Made by a program: the position numbers and the translations under genes | Shown: piece after piece, positions 1 to 14,600 of the stretch | How the letters are laid out: every line of letters starts with the position of its first letter | How positions within the stretch are numbered: position 1 is the stretch's first letter | The notes under the pieces: model-generated | What the model saw: the letters and a program-made list of their open reading frames with translations, nothing else | What the model was told of the DNA's origin: nothing | The model's database searches: none | Assembly: GCF_048128805.1 (NCBI RefSeq) | Contig: NC_136013.1 | Span: 7,138,102 to 7,202,101 of the forward strand | Direction of reading: 5' to 3' | Source of the DNA: Centroberyx gerrardi | Lineage: Eukaryota; Chordata; Actinopteri; Beryciformes; Berycidae | DNA: 64,000 nucleotides

Positions 1-2656
1 CCATCTCTGCACAATAAAACATGACAGTGCAGATAAATAGAGGATCAGTTAGTCAACACTAGGTCTTTCCAATGCCTCCATTTTCATGAAGTATATGTCA
101 CCCACTGAAGTATTTTAGAGGTTGATAAGTCCCTGTATCCACCTTAGGCAAGTATTGGCAGCTCCTGGTATAAACACACACTTGCTACCCCTACCAGTTG
201 AGTTTTCACATCCACAGACATTTGGTCAATTCTCAGTTAACTCTAAATTAAAACTCATCGAGCTCGAGCCAGGAAATTATTATTTTTTTTATCTTCTGCC
301 GCTGTGGTTCTGCATGACTAACAGGTAATAAATTGCGCGGTGTCGGTTCGCCCTTGGAGGACCAGTGGTGAGCGATTGTCTGTGAGAGAGAGCGAGGCAG
401 GAGGCAGCAGATGCCGTGTCAGCAGAGCAGACAGTATCAGAGACCAGACTGTGATGGAGGCTGGGAGCACGACTCGCGCGTCTAGACCCGAGCACAACAC
501 CGTTTCATACAGAGGGCGTGCAGTTTCTAGTCTGGAGCGACATCGCATAGCAAGCTCAAAATCCTAGAGACCAGAATGCCTAGCTGACTGAAATATGAAT
601 TGTCTTTTTTATTCTGATAAAAAATGGAATAGGAGAGGGACAACAAGCAGGGACAGGGCTAGTGCTGCTTTTCTCTCTTCAAGCATGACATTCGGTTTGG
701 GGCTGTTGAACTGAGGCAGAGCCACAAGGAGCTTTGCATTATTCAGCAGTGGCATCTTTGACTCACAGGCCCTTCATGTGAAAGGAGGCAGACCAGTGCA
801 GAGTAATTATAACGATAGATTAATATTTACAAACCAAATGTGACAGTATGTCAGCTCGCAGTGAGAGGCTGGTAAGAACTGGCCCTCTGCTCTCTGCAAC
901 CAGACCTAAACAAGCCTGCTCCTTCCCTCCTGATTCAACACCTTATCTCCCGGTATCCATACTGACACTCAATACAACCTATTTTGGAAGCGTCATGGTG
1001 GCTTAATGCGCAATTTCTGCCCTAAATATGGCAGCTTTGTAGTTGTTATGCCCCCCCCCCAGGCACGAGCATCCTCAGTGCATGACATCTCCCCAAAACA
1101 GCTCTGACTCACAGAGCAAAATGTCAAGACAAAGGTTATCAGGCTTCTTCATTACTGCCACAGTGAAACAAACCTCAGGAGAGTGGTGCTTTTCTCTGTA
1201 CATGCTGCAGCACGTGCCGTCTTCACTGACCTCCACTGGGCTGGATGCAAGGCATCATTTACCGCCTCGGGTGTCTCTATCATGTCAGCTTCCTTCAACC
1301 CCCGCTCTAATCTTGATACTGTCGGCCCTCCGAGGCAAGACTGAGTTCCGCACTGCAAAAAATGTCCATCGAGGCAAGATCTAGTATTGATTCTTAACAT
1401 CTCATTTTTCTTAAAACAAATGGAATATATCTGCCAACAGGGTGAGATAATCACACTTGTTTCAAATGCAAATCAAATCAGTGATCTGCCATATTTCAAG
1501 ATATTGCCACTTGTTTCAAGAAAATTTGTTAAAACAAGTGAAACTGTATTGGAAGCAACTATAATGAAATTGAAATGATTTCACCACTTTGTCAGATTTC
1601 CTTCACCTAAGATACAAATTTAAGACTCAGTAGTAGAATAAATGACTTGCTGAGATGGACATTTTTTGCAGTGTGAGTGCTGCCCTTCAACTGCCTCAAG
1701 CTTGCTGCCTGGGCTCTTGGTACAGTATGATAACCCAGCACCACAGAGCACAAATGGAAAAAATATCTGCACACCGCATTCGAGCGCTTTTCAAATTTTC
1801 AACCAACAAAGTCTTTGTCACGGAATCAATCCAGTACCTGGCTTCAGACATGTTGGATGTGCACACCTCTACTCGTGTTGTGCACAACATCACGTCTCTT
1901 CCCTTCAAACACATGTGCCACGGGAAGTCATCAGAGCATCATCTCTGAGCAGTTCCATCTTGCTAACACAAATTGCAGGGAAGATGTGATAAAGAGATAC
2001 CGTACGCAAAGGGAAAATCCACTGAGCCTAGACCTGCAGGACAGAGTGCAGGTACATTACTCTCCAAAGCACTCTCCATTATCGAATTCATAACCACAAT
2101 GCGCTATTAGACGGTTTATTACCATTGTGAGTAAATAATAATAGAGGTGGCCTTTAACTGAGAGGGGCTGAAATGAGAGGACAATTAGGCTGCTTTCACG
2201 GCTCCTTGCTATCTGCTTACATGATAAGGCTCCAATTCTATCATAATCTATTTGTCAAATCAGCCCTCTAAGTGGGAGTGCTCACATATTCCTCATGACA
2301 GCGTAACAAATTTTCCTCTAAAAATACACTCACAAGGGCATGCTGCTCAGATGCAAAAATGTGTGTCAAGTGTGAGGGAACAAATAACATCTGTAGTCTC
2401 ATTTGTCTCGCTTTTCTTGTTATTTCGACTGATGAGAGAGAACCTGTCACCTATTCCAAGCACAGAGTGAAGAGCGTGTCATTAGAAGTTGTATAAAACT
2501 TGAATTAACATATTGTCACCTTTAAAGTATGCATTACAGTTAACCAATCACCAAAGTGAACCTAATTATGTGGCATGATACTAACAATATCTTCAAAAGG
2601 AGTGTGCGGTAGCAGTTATGCCTGGGGGTGCAGAGAGCTGTACCTGAGGCACTTAC
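1..2656. other. dtnb downstream intron (no exon seen)
   Basis: No further dtnb exon, such as the expected segment encoding the RLDEEHRLIARYAARL region, is visible on the minus strand here. The stretch holds an inverted-repeat element at 1351-1673 and otherwise unassigned AT-rich intron sequence. Confidence 0.6.
1351..1673. mobile_element. MITE-like element with perfect 20-bp terminal inverted repeats
   Basis: The left end (1351-1370) reads CACTGCAAAAAATGTCCATC, and the right end (1654-1673) is its exact reverse complement. Similarity continues imperfectly inward to an AGCAAG shared by both arms. The interior is AT-rich with no open frame of note, as expected for a non-autonomous DNA transposon. 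No clear target-site duplication is seen in the flanks. A diverged copy lies at about 25528-25772. Confidence 0.75.
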
Positions 2657-5600
2657 CTTTTGGTAGGAGTAGGTGCCCCAGAGGACATGAGCATTGTGTC
2701 GTTCATGTTGTTGGCCACTGGTTTCGGCTGACTAAAAGACAAGATTAGAGGTCTTTAATGCTACACTGCAGCCCTGTGGTGCTTGTCACCAGGGGGTGGA
2801 GGAGAGGACATTTGCATTTTATTAATAATCATGAATCAGCGATCCTGACTCCAATTGAAGTCATTTGTACAAAGCAGGTTAAGGTTGGGGAGTCACTGTT
2901 AAGTACTGCATGGAGTGCACAAGAATGGCAACACATTGTACACGAGTTCACTTCAAATTGTCGTGAAATAATTGACTTTTCCCGGAAATGGGGATTTAGA
3001 TTTTTTTTTTTTTTTAACGCTATTAGCTTAAACCTAATTAAAATGAGCAGGAGGAACAACAGCAGACAAGAAATCTAATTAAACTGGAAGTCTGTGAAAA
3101 ACTAGCAAAGGTGACATTGCAGGAGGTAATTTGTGAGAGTAAACAAAGCGATGGGGTCCATCTGGCGGCTGAATGAGTGGCCCCGGCGCTCTCTCTGGCG
3201 CCCAGACCAGGACCACAGTATCTCATTAGTGGATCAAAATATCTGTCTGCACATCTCAGCCGTTCTCAGGTTCACACTTCCCAGCACGGAAAATAACATG
3301 CACTTATGAAGGCACTCCATTTCCATATCTCTGTAGTTGCATCTCCTCAATCGGTCCATAGTATCTTTCTGTAGTTATCAGCCCTTACTCCATTATAATT
3401 GACTGGTTTTTAAAGCACAAAAATAGCAAAGCACATTCAGTACAGTATTGTGTCCTTATTGTGCCTATTTCTCAAATCAGCATTTCTGGCAAAAACAAAC
3501 TATTTACATCCACATTGTGCAGAATACTGTAAGTAAGCAGCATAAAGTACCAAAAATCTTTTCCTGGTACAGTGGCTCTGCGCGCTTCCACAGCACACAC
3601 AGTCTTTTCTGTGCTGGAACTGAATATTGTTGTGCTTACTAAACAAAACACAACAGGGCAAGAAAAAAGAAAGCGGCATCATTTTTGGATCACTAATTGT
3701 ATTCACGTCATTTGCAGCAGTATTTGTTCCTAAACCAAATTGCTTATTCCCTGCATTAATGTAGATGCTCACGGGGTCAGCGTGTTCTTTTTAAAGAGAT
3801 GGTGCAATTATTTATTGTATCACACATTTGAAATTCCCCGAAGACTAGCCGAACAGATTCAAAAGAAAAGCATGGAATAATTTTTTGATGGTCCTTCATG
3901 AGTAATTCATCAGTCCTAATTTTTAGTTTCTAATGTAATTTGCACAAACACTAACGCTGCTAATTCGGATAAGTTTCACGGCATAAGAAAACAGAGAGGG
4001 AAGAACCAAGGTTATCCCTGCCACTACTCAAACCCGCACATGCTGCCTCGTCTCCTTTGAGGCAGACTGTACACACAAATACTCCACGTAAAAAAAATCA
4101 CAAGCCAAGGGAAACATATTTTCTTTTCATTTTAACGCTCAATATATTACTGTAATCTGCCCTAAATGTTCATTCCAGACAGATGAGCACCGGTAGAAGT
4201 CAAGCGCGGATAAGCGGGACGAGGCACGAGGCATCACTTACCTCTGTGAGGATGGAGAGCCCCTGCCTGGCTAGCCAAATACATCCAACTGCTGCTGTTG
4301 CCAGATGCCTACTCTGCCCTCAACTGAGCAGGCAAGCATCTCAATGTACTACACTGCTGCTGTCTCCAAGGAAACTCGGCAGTCACATGACTTTATGACG
4401 ATGTAGATTCTCTCTCTCTCTCTCTGTCCCTCTCTCTCTCTCTCTCTCAAGCTCTCTGCTCTGGCTCTCTCTCTCTCCAACACACAAAGCAGTGTGTCTG
4501 CACATGAAGACACACACACACACACACACACACAATGACAATTAGGGAAATGCCATTTGCTCAAAATATCTCACTTGCAACCTCTAAAAAAGCCTTCCGC
4601 CCAAATTCTACCCTCATCCCTCAACAGAAAAACCCGTAACTAGCCTCTATATAATTACATTTACATATCTTGACTCTTCCCCTGCCTGGCACACTTACCT
4701 TGAGCAAGTTACATAAGTCACAAGCTTTTCACATCTACCCTATAAATAATCATCGGTGCTTTTTGAGTATACCGATATAACTCCTGTGAAATAGTAGGAC
4801 GCAGTGAAAAGAGAAAAGAATGGTTGAGCTTCTTATGTAAAGGCCTCGGAGTGACAGTATGCAGTTTATTCATGTTTTATTTTCCCTTGAGTTCAAACCC
4901 AGCCTCTCTGTGTACTATTTGGATTCGTTTTAACAGGCTTCCCAACTCATTAACATCACTGTCTGCAGCCCGTGGCCCACTGAATGATAAATGTAGATTA
5001 ATGACACTCAGATAAGAGTAATCTCTCTCTCTCTGCCCAAACGGTAGACATCACCCTAAGACGTCTCCGGCTCCGGTGGCGTCTCCACCTCTCCGGCAGC
5101 CCTCGCCGTCCGGCCAGCCGGCGCCTCAGAGGTCAAGAGGGAATGAATTGACACAACATTTAGGCACTAAAAGATCAAAGTCTGCAATGCGCTAAGCCTC
5201 GTGCTACCTGCGTGCCGTGAATGACAATGTACCCCTTTCCTTGTACTTGGCAGTTGGCAGGGGGACAGGGAAAATTAAGTCGGGCTTTGATGGCGTCCCG
5301 TTCTCTTCATACACCATTCGCCTCACTCCGTTTCCGACAAACGCGGGATGCATGGCCGCCTTCGATCGCCATCAGCCAGCTAAAAATAATATGCAAACAT
5401 GAAGCCTCCATCTTCCTGGCAAATGGTCTTTCCTTTTCTCTCTTTCCCCCTGAGCCTGTCAATACCTCGGCCATAAAACCCAATGGATCACCCTCCCAGA
5501 AAAGTGAATTACATGCCTGTTCTCCCCATTTTAATGACACTGATGGAATTTGCATTGACTGGGAGAATGAACAAAGATGTAAAACAGCGGAAGCCATTAT

Positions 5601-8600
5601 AGAATGTGAGGGATTTCCGGGGATTATACAGTGAGTCTAAAAATCGGTTGCTAAATATTAAACACGGCACTGAGAATTTGACGCCGTATGTATAATGTGT
5701 ATTCCACATGAATGCAAAAAGTATGATAAGGTGCCTATTTTCGACTCATAGTCTGTTTCGGTGCTTAAAGTCTTTTGGCTGAAGCGGTGCTAAATCTGAA
5801 GGTAAGAAGCCGTATCATAGATTTAAAGTTTCTGAGGCAGACGGTGCATCCAAAACCTATAACTCCTATCCAAAGCACAAATCCCCGAGAATCTCACTGA
5901 CAGTTTGAGTGGAAGGCAAATTCACAGCTCAGCTCGCTGTTAGTCTTTGCTTTCAGATGCCGGTAAATATTTCAAAACAGTATCAGAATAGCTACACTTT
6001 GTCTGAGACGATGCGAGGGGTTGGGCGACTGGGAGTCTCGTGTCCGTGCGATTCGGGAGTTCTGATCAAACCTGACGCTCTACCCTGATTCTGCCATTAT
6101 CACTCACTCAGAGGCGGATCTTCGGCCTCACGCGCGCACACACACACACACACGCACACACACACATACACACACACACAAACACACCTCAGAAATCATG
6201 TTGATGGATGTCATCCAGGTCACAACATGAAACAACAGTGGGAAGTCATTTCTACACTGACAACATTCATCATTTGAAACTGTCTGAACACCGCTGCACT
6301 AGTTTTGGAATACTAACAGTAAGTTTCTCTCTCTCTCTGGATCGGTCCTGGGACCACTACTATTCATTATATATATCAACAGTCTCGTTCAAAATGTTTC
6401 CAACGCAAATTTCCACTTTTATGCCGATGATACTGTGATATACTGCTCTGCGTCTACACCAAACCAGGCTCTCTGTCAGCTACAACTTGCTTTTAATACT
6501 GTACAACGTACCCTGTGTGACTTAAAACTTGTTTTGAATGCCGACAAATCAAAACTCATGATGTTTTCGAATGCAAAATCCAAGCCACTGAACCTCCCAT
6601 CTATCACCACTTTTCAGGGCTCTGAGATTGAGTCCGTATCTCAATACAAGTATCTAGGAATTGTAATTGATGATTCTCTCTCATTTAAGCCTCACATTCA
6701 GCAACTGGTGAAAACACTGAAGTTGAAATTGGGTTTTTATTTTAGAAACAAGTCTTGCTTTTCCTTCGAGGCCAAAAGGACACTTGTTGCTGCCACCTTT
6801 ATGTCTGTGCTGGACTACGGCGATGTTATATACATGCATGCATCTTCGCAATGCCTACACACGCTGGATACTGTCTACCATGGAGCACTGAGATTTATTA
6901 CAAATTTTAAAGCCCTTACTCACCATTGCTCTTTGTATGCTCGGGTTGGATGGTCTGCCTTGTCCACCCGCAGACTTAACCATTGGCACATCCTTATTTA
7001 TAAGGCTATTCTTGGTCTGCTTCCATCTTACCTACGGATCTACATCCTTCAAAAAAGTATGGGAAGTTATCGTCTTCGCTCCCAGGACTTATTCCTACTA
7101 ACTGTCCCTAAAGTCCGTACTGAACTGGGAAAAAGGGCGTTTAGGTATGCTGCTCCCTCTGCTTGGAATCAGTTGCAAAATTACCTGAATCTTCGGGAGC
7201 TGGTCTCACTGGATGCTTTTAAAGTGTTTCTAAATGACTTGGAAGCAAACACATCTGGCTGTAGATGTTTTGAATGTTGATGAAATGTGTTCTTTGTTTT
7301 CATTCTAAATTGTTATATGTTTGTTTTATGTCTGCAACCGTGTAACTGTGCTGCTGCCTGTCTTGGCCAGGACACTCTTGAAAAAGAGATTTTTAATCTC
7401 AATGAGACTCCACTCCTGGTTAAATAAAGGTTAAATAAAAAAAAATAAAATAAATGTATCCTCACAACAATTTTAGCATAAGAGTAGAGCTTTTCTGGGA
7501 CTAAATATCTCAGGAATACAGTTTGAGTGAGGATTCCTGTAGCCAACAGGATATTTAACATGGGGATGAAGGGCAGGTAATCACTGTATTCCCTCACAAT
7601 TTCTCTGAAATCTACTGTTAACAAACAGCAGTCTGTGCCACTCCTCTCCTATGCTTATAGCTACAAAGAGAGCAACAGTAACATTTACAACTGCAATGTT
7701 TTATTCAAATGCCATGATCTCAAATTACGGCTCTTTGTCAAATTCCAAACTAATAAAAGTTCTGGATATTTCCAGCGATGCTTATAAATACATGGAGTCT
7801 TCTTTGGAAATGATTTGCCAATAAAGATGGTCTTATATAGTAATTCTTCAATTTGAGGACATGCACAGTAAGAGGCGTTAGATCTGAACAGAAAATGAAA
7901 ATGGAATAAACACGCACATCCATCTAGTCACTCGTGAGTAAAGCAACATATTTTGAAAGGTTGTCAGGCTACTCGGAATTTCACTTAGTCACCACGCACA
8001 AATAAAAATGTGAATGCTTTGGAAACCACAACAGACATTTTTTCCATCATCAGAGACGTCAAGTGTTTCAGTGGCCAACTTCCCTGCATCACACATAACA
8101 ACAGGGACAGAGAGACATACAAACAAGTCCCAGGGGCCAACAGTCACCTCCGTTAACAGTCAGTGACCACACACAGTCCCACCAACCTTCAAATACCATC
8201 TGCCAGAGCATAAGAATGCACTTTGTCCATTGCAATCTCTTAAAGTCTTGAAGGAAAACACAACAACAAGAGATTCCTGGAAGTTCTTCCCCAGAAATAT
8301 GCAGTTGAGAAATACTATATGGTTAGTTTTGTGTCAAAAAACTAACATGGCTTTGCTTTTACAATAAAAAGTAAAAAAAAACCCAAATCAATACTCAAAC
8401 AGGAGCCTTAGTTCAGGGCAAATCTTTCTGGGAATAAGAATCAATGTGACAGACTTTCATACCATAAAATCCTATATCACCAAACTGGATTCTCCTGGAC
8501 AGAACTCAATATTCTGGTGGCCTTACGTCATCTAAACTAATCAAAATCACAAAAGGACATGGATTACTGGTTACTGAGGGCGCCGGAGAGACATAATCTT

Positions 8601-11600
8601 AAATAGTTTTAGACACAAATTTTGTTTTAATCAATATTAATCTACTTGTGTGATGTAATTTCATGCTACATAGCCTATACTGCACAGGCTAATCCAATCG
8701 CCTCATCCCTCAGCTAGAGGGAAACATCCGGGTCGACAGTTTATTTTCCGTCTTGTAATGAATTGTAAATTTATGTAAATGTTAACTTCATCTTGAATGC
8801 ATAACTTTGGTTACAATGCAGAAAAAACCCTTCTGTCAGTGAGCGGGCGTCTCCAAACCGTGATGTGAGAACTGATTCGGAGATGCTGGTATCTATCACG
8901 CTGTAATACAGGAAATCATGTTGATGTATTTACATTCTGTCTATTTTTCTTGGCATTCACTGAGCTGGTTTCTCCCTCTGATGTAGCCCACTATCAATTA
9001 CTCACTGACACTTGCCAGGAGCAAAGCATACAGACAGCTTAGATTTATGATCGTGACTTGAATATGAAGCAGGATTTTGTTATGAAATGTGCCATGAGAA
9101 ATGATGAATTTTCAAATGAGAAAGTTGTGAGTTTTCTTATGATCCTGCGAACAACTGATCAGTTTTTCATCTGAAACATTATCAGATCTTGTTTTGGTGG
9201 GTGCCAAAACCTCACAGACTTACAGTGCGGTCACAATGATGAGAAAAACATGAAGCGACCTCAGCGATGTGGACTACTGCAGATGTATCTCAGTGGTGGA
9301 ATTGATTATGGAAATTGTACTATTTCTCAACTGAAATGTAAATGAGTGTGCAGGTTTAAGACAGCACCAGAATATAATGCTTTTTCTATAATGACTTCCA
9401 GGAGCCTCAAAGCCAAGAGTGTAAGATTTATACCGTTGCCCCAGTTTCATTGCCAATAGAGTGATGAGGACGACTAGGCCGTTAACGGCAGCTGTGGGTA
9501 AACCTGCATAGTATATCAGCATTTCCACATTAACAAATAATCAAGGGCTTGACATCTTAGTGAGATGGCACTCTATACTTCATCGTGTGACAGCGAAATG
9601 GAAAGATGGAGGCAGTTACATGGCGAGAATAGACTATACATCACCACCATACTGGGCCGTGCTGCGCTGTTAATCAACATGTATGTTAGGTTTCCCTCAT
9701 TAACGGCACAAAGAGAGGTTACAGATGCCTTGACAACGGCACTCACACTGTGTGGGTGAGCTCCTGCGGTCTCTCCGCCTGCTCAGGGAACACGGGATGC
9801 GGCGGCTCTCCGATGGGAACGCAGCCTAGAGATTTACTGATTGCATGGCTCAGCTTTTTGGCCGGAGACTTCTGTGAGGAGGGCAAGACAAACATAACAT
9901 CTGTCATCTTGTGCGTTGTATCCACTTTTTATCATCTTGTTAGAATGGCAGAAACAGTCTTAAGCTACTTCAGTGGTTAATTTGCATAACTACTGCAGGC
10001 TGAAGTTTGTTTAATGTGTCAAAAGTGCGTATAAACAGAGACTTGTGCATATAAATGATGTGCTATTTTATACGCAATTTTGGTAGATGCTTTTATCCAA
10101 ACTGCCTTACTGTGAATCAAATCGCATTGTTAGCACTAGGGGTCAACCAGTGTGGTTTTCTGAAGGCTGATACAGATATTTTTCAACTGAAGTCGCTGAT
10201 AGCCGATATTCAATATCTTTAAATTTGACAGTTTTCATGCGAAAGAATTACAAGGATTCAGCGTTTCCCCCAGAAGTTTGTTCTTGACAGGGTGGAAAAG
10301 CCTCTGAAGCAGCGTTTAGACCATCATGTACTGTAAACTCTCAACTGAAACTAATGAATTTATTTTAGGTGGGATAGCAGTTCCTTAAGGCAGTGTGACC
10401 GATCCCACATGTTCAATGGTAGGGGAAAGATTAAATGAATAAATAAAATATTCTAAAAAATGAAAATTTAATTGCCGGTTTTACAGTAGCTGTGGTCAGG
10501 GAGGAACCTCCATAATATCAAAGATGAACGACATAGCTGGACAATATCTGATGTTTAATAAAAGGGAAATATTGGCATTGAACTACAGTACCAAATCTGT
10601 CATAAATGCCTCATGTTTTATACTTCAGACAACGTTTTCTGCTTCATGCGCTCAGAGATTTCATTCTAGTCTTGAGGCTTCCTAAACAGTCATTCTTCTC
10701 TGTGCAAAGCCGAGAGGGATGGGAATTGGATTTGGGATCCAGTGCACATAACTTCCCTTGTTTCAATTTACAACATAATGATTGAGCTTTGGGGGAATGC
10801 AGCAACACCGAGAATTCAATCAATACAATTTCATTTGGCAAAATGAGTAAAACCCCATAAAATCCTTTTTGGATTGCTTTGAGAGGACGGTAAATGTAGA
10901 GAAAAGGCTGAATATTCTGCAGTTACACTCAGACGGCGGCTGTAAAATCATTCTACACACACAGAGCAATATTGACTTTTGAATTGTTTGGAATGGGGAA
11001 AGACATGATGTAGGATTGAGAGTAATCAAGGCTTTGTCTTACCCAAGATGAGTGCTCCTTCATCTGGTGCTGGTTGCTATGGGGACCGTTGGCGTGGCCA
11101 CGCCAGAAGCAGCTCTGACAGAGTTGGTAGCCATGACACTGTTGGCACCGATACCGAAAACCCATCATGCTCTCACTCCGGCAATATGAACATTCCACTG
11201 GATGGAAGACTGGATGGTGAAGAGACAACAAAGACAAGGTTTTCATTAAAAAAAAAAATCATATGAAGAATTTCATTCCAAAATGAGATATTGATTATTT
11301 GAAAGCAGTGACACCTATTCCTACAGAATGATTGATAGCACAAAATAAACTCTATGTATAGTTTAAGGGATAGCAGGTAAACTAATTATGGCTTTCACTG
11401 ACTGGATCCCCTATAATTTAGAGATATTGAATGATGACCTTCACATATATATTAAAAAATGGATGTATAGCGTTTTGGAACTGAATTTATATGCAGTTGA
11501 GGGCCATATCTGACATTAAACCAGCTCACAGCAAGGGCACAACCTCACCAAATCTTACCATTTTCAACATTAGCGAGTCGGTGCATGAGTGGTAGCCACA

Positions 11601-14600
11601 CTAGGCATTGAGGGGGAGGATCTGCCATCAACACATCCAAAAACGTGTTCAGCAAGATCTTCTTCTAGATACAAACACACACATGCAGTCAGTGAGAAGA
11701 GTCCATTAATAGAGTCGGGAAAAACAGGATTCTCTACAAGATCTGCAATCTAAAACTGAGTGAAGACAGGGTGGTAAAAGCGAAGTAGTATCTGATTAAA
11801 AGGGAATAAGGTCTTCCGGGCCTCGTACCTGCTGAGGGAAGCACGTCCGGACTGAATGCTCTGTGTAGCCAAACGAGGGGCCTTCAAACACGGCCGTGGG
11901 CAGCTTCAGCACCTCCCGAAGAAACTGGTCAAACTTGGCAAACACCATCACTCCGCTTGAGTCAGAGATCTGTGAGAAAACATCTGAGAGAGAGAAAATG
12001 TCAAAACTTTTAACTTTTAGCAAGAACAGCATGCAAATTACAGGGGAGCTTAACCCCTCTGAATGAGAAAATCCCCTTAAATCGTCATATTTGCTAAAGC
12101 AACATATTACTCTGTTCTCTAGATTATTCTAGATTATTCTCTAGATAAATTTCTTATTTATTGTTTTTATTACATTTTATATATAGTTTTAAAGGCTGAG
12201 AGAACCAGGGCACATGCATTTCTGGGATTAATAAAGTGATATCTTATCATATCTTATCTTATCTTATTTCATTGCATTTGAATGTACATGGTACCTTTTA
12301 AGTGTATATGACAATAAAAACTTGAACTTGAACTCTAGACTTTTCTCTGGATGCAAAATATTGATCACCCACAGTGCATAAACTTAGCAGCCAGTTAAAA
12401 CATGCCTATTAGAGACAATTAAAGCAAATGCATTGTATGAAATGTTATATTACATATGTTCCAATAGCGCCCCTGTGTGTAATATTTGAGCAACTACATT
12501 GAGAGACAAACTGTCGCAGGAGTGTGGAAACCCTGGAATCTGCAGCAAACCAGGGAATACAATTCCAGAAAACCAGGCAAAAAATAAATAAGGCTAATGA
12601 AAAAGCTGCAGCTGATCCACAGAACTGAAAAATTATGCATAAAATGGTTCAAAGATTTACTTACAACGTAGCTTGTCCACAATTTTCCCTCCACACATTG
12701 TTGCCAGCATGGCTTTCATTGAGAAAACTGTGAGTTTTCCATGGCCTTCACTGTGAGTAGAAAAAAAGGTTTCAATAATACATTAATATATTGCATGTAA
12801 GAAAAGATGATATATTCACTACAGAGAAATATTTCATGTTTTAGGACCTTTCAGCCTAGGCCTCAGACCTAGACCTGTCTTAGTAATTATCTCATGAAAT
12901 AATCTAATGAATTTACAATCAACAATTTTATTTTATTTATTTAAGCTTTATCTAACCTATACTTCTGTTGAGATTAAGAATTTGGAATCAGGAAAAAAGT
13001 AGCATAATATACAGCATTGCATATAAGCAAAATTCAATTGAAAACATGTCAGTGTAAAGTCGAAATTCCCTATATTAGTGCTAAAATGTATAGCAGTTCT
13101 ATAGCCGACCAGCAGGATCATGAACCAAGCCTTAAATCATGGCTTAACAAAGCACAGATCATTATTATTATCATTATTAGTCTGCCTCAAGATCCTTCAA
13201 AATCATTTTAACTCGCCAAGGGAGACCAGCTCTTTCATTTCAGATTAATTTAGCAATGGCTTCCAAGCCGAGGTAGCACAGTACATGAAAGCTGTTTCTG
13301 CCTAATTCAGTTCGGACCTCGGGGACAGATAGCAAAAACACTTCCTGTGATCTTAGACAGTAATTTCCACCAAGTTTTCCAGAGATATAAGAGCATGAAT
13401 AATAATACGGAAGCAGGACCATGAATGGCCTTGTAGATAAAAGTAAACCATTGAATAGCTCCATGAATGGACGGGGCAAGCAGCCAATCAATCTGAGCAC
13501 ACAAGGTACAATAATGAAATCGAGCTTTACAGTCGATAATAAACCTCCGCACTCCATGTCAGACAGTGGCTAAGGCACTGGGCAGACATTAGAAGGAGGA
13601 ATAGACAGCATCACCAGGGCTACTTAAGCTGAAACAGGTGAAGGTGTATGCGATATATTTTTTACTACCAGCATGTCATATCAGCATATTTAACCCAAAA
13701 TTGGTCTGTTTATAGCCAGGTTTTCTGAGGCCTAAAAGCTAGTTGCATGAACTGTGGCTGTCCTCACATACAAATCTGTCTATTGAAATGAAATATCCTA
13801 CACTTCTCAGCCCTGATGATATTGTATATTTACGTTATAAATAATCATATCTTCCAAAACCTTTTGATCACTGTTAATCTCTCCTGATCGGTATGCAAAA
13901 AGCAAATCTATTCTATGTTTATGAAGTTACATAACCTGGATTTCTCAGGTTAGATTGAATGCTGAATATATACATGTATGTACAGTAGAGTGAAAGGTAT
14001 AGTTTACTGTCTATCGCTGTTTCTACTGTAAATGAGGCCCCTTTTCATCCCTGTACCATGAGTGTATGCACTGTATTACTATCCTAGTTTTGGACAAACT
14101 CATTCTGATGATCACTACCTACAGACTGTAGTGTTGCTCTGCACTGACCGACCGCGCCGTACCTGTCATAGGTGGCCACCATGAAGTTGAGCAGCAGCCC
14201 GATGGACTGCTCCACATTGATCTGGTGGGTGGTGGGCAGCCGCTTGTTGAGCTGGTAGTAGATGGAAGACAGGATGGTCTCCAGCCGCGACACATTGATC
14301 TCAGCGTTGTGGTCCAATGTGTTGAGCCCGCTGTCACGAAAGGCTTCGATCATGTTCCAGACGTCCACCAGATGAACTGGGAGGGAGGTGGGGGGAGCCA
14401 AACAGGCAGACTGTGATCAATTAAGTCTGTATGCATTTTGGAACACATATTTCTATTCATTACACCCTGACATGGTGTCATAAGAGTCATGTGGGGAAGC
14501 TGAAAAGAGAGAGAGTGGAAAGTTTTACGCAATTCTCAGAATAGTGAAAAGTAAAAGTTCTCTTACGGTTGCATCTCTTTTGCACAAACCGGAGCTTGCA

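Larger units (their letters stand above)
2732..9746. other. large dtnb intron with repeats and possible conserved blocks
   Basis: This 7-kb intron contains CT and CA microsatellites near 4407-4534 and 6131-6183, a LINE fragment at 6339-7454, a GC-rich block near 5040-5220, and an isolated strong minus-strand splice donor at 4242. No protein-coding exon matching dystrobrevin is visible inside it. Confidence 0.6.

Noticed and set aside
4349-4564. Apparent Arg/Glu- and Cys/Val-repeat protein
   Set aside because: It is the translation of CT and CA microsatellites.
5221-5634. Plus-strand open frame of 137 codons in the dtnb intron
   Set aside because: No recognisable family, no splice partners, and overlapping frames are equally open; treated as intron with possible regulatory sequence.
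9274-9528. Minus-strand open frame with a hydrophobic stretch
   Set aside because: Looks like a membrane segment but has no family resemblance or splice context; considered chance in AT-rich intron.
13240-13557. Minus-strand frames that could be a gene exon
   Set aside because: The wording ([19 protein letters not shown]) is that of a LINE reverse transcriptase C-terminus in two frames, so it is a decayed repeat.
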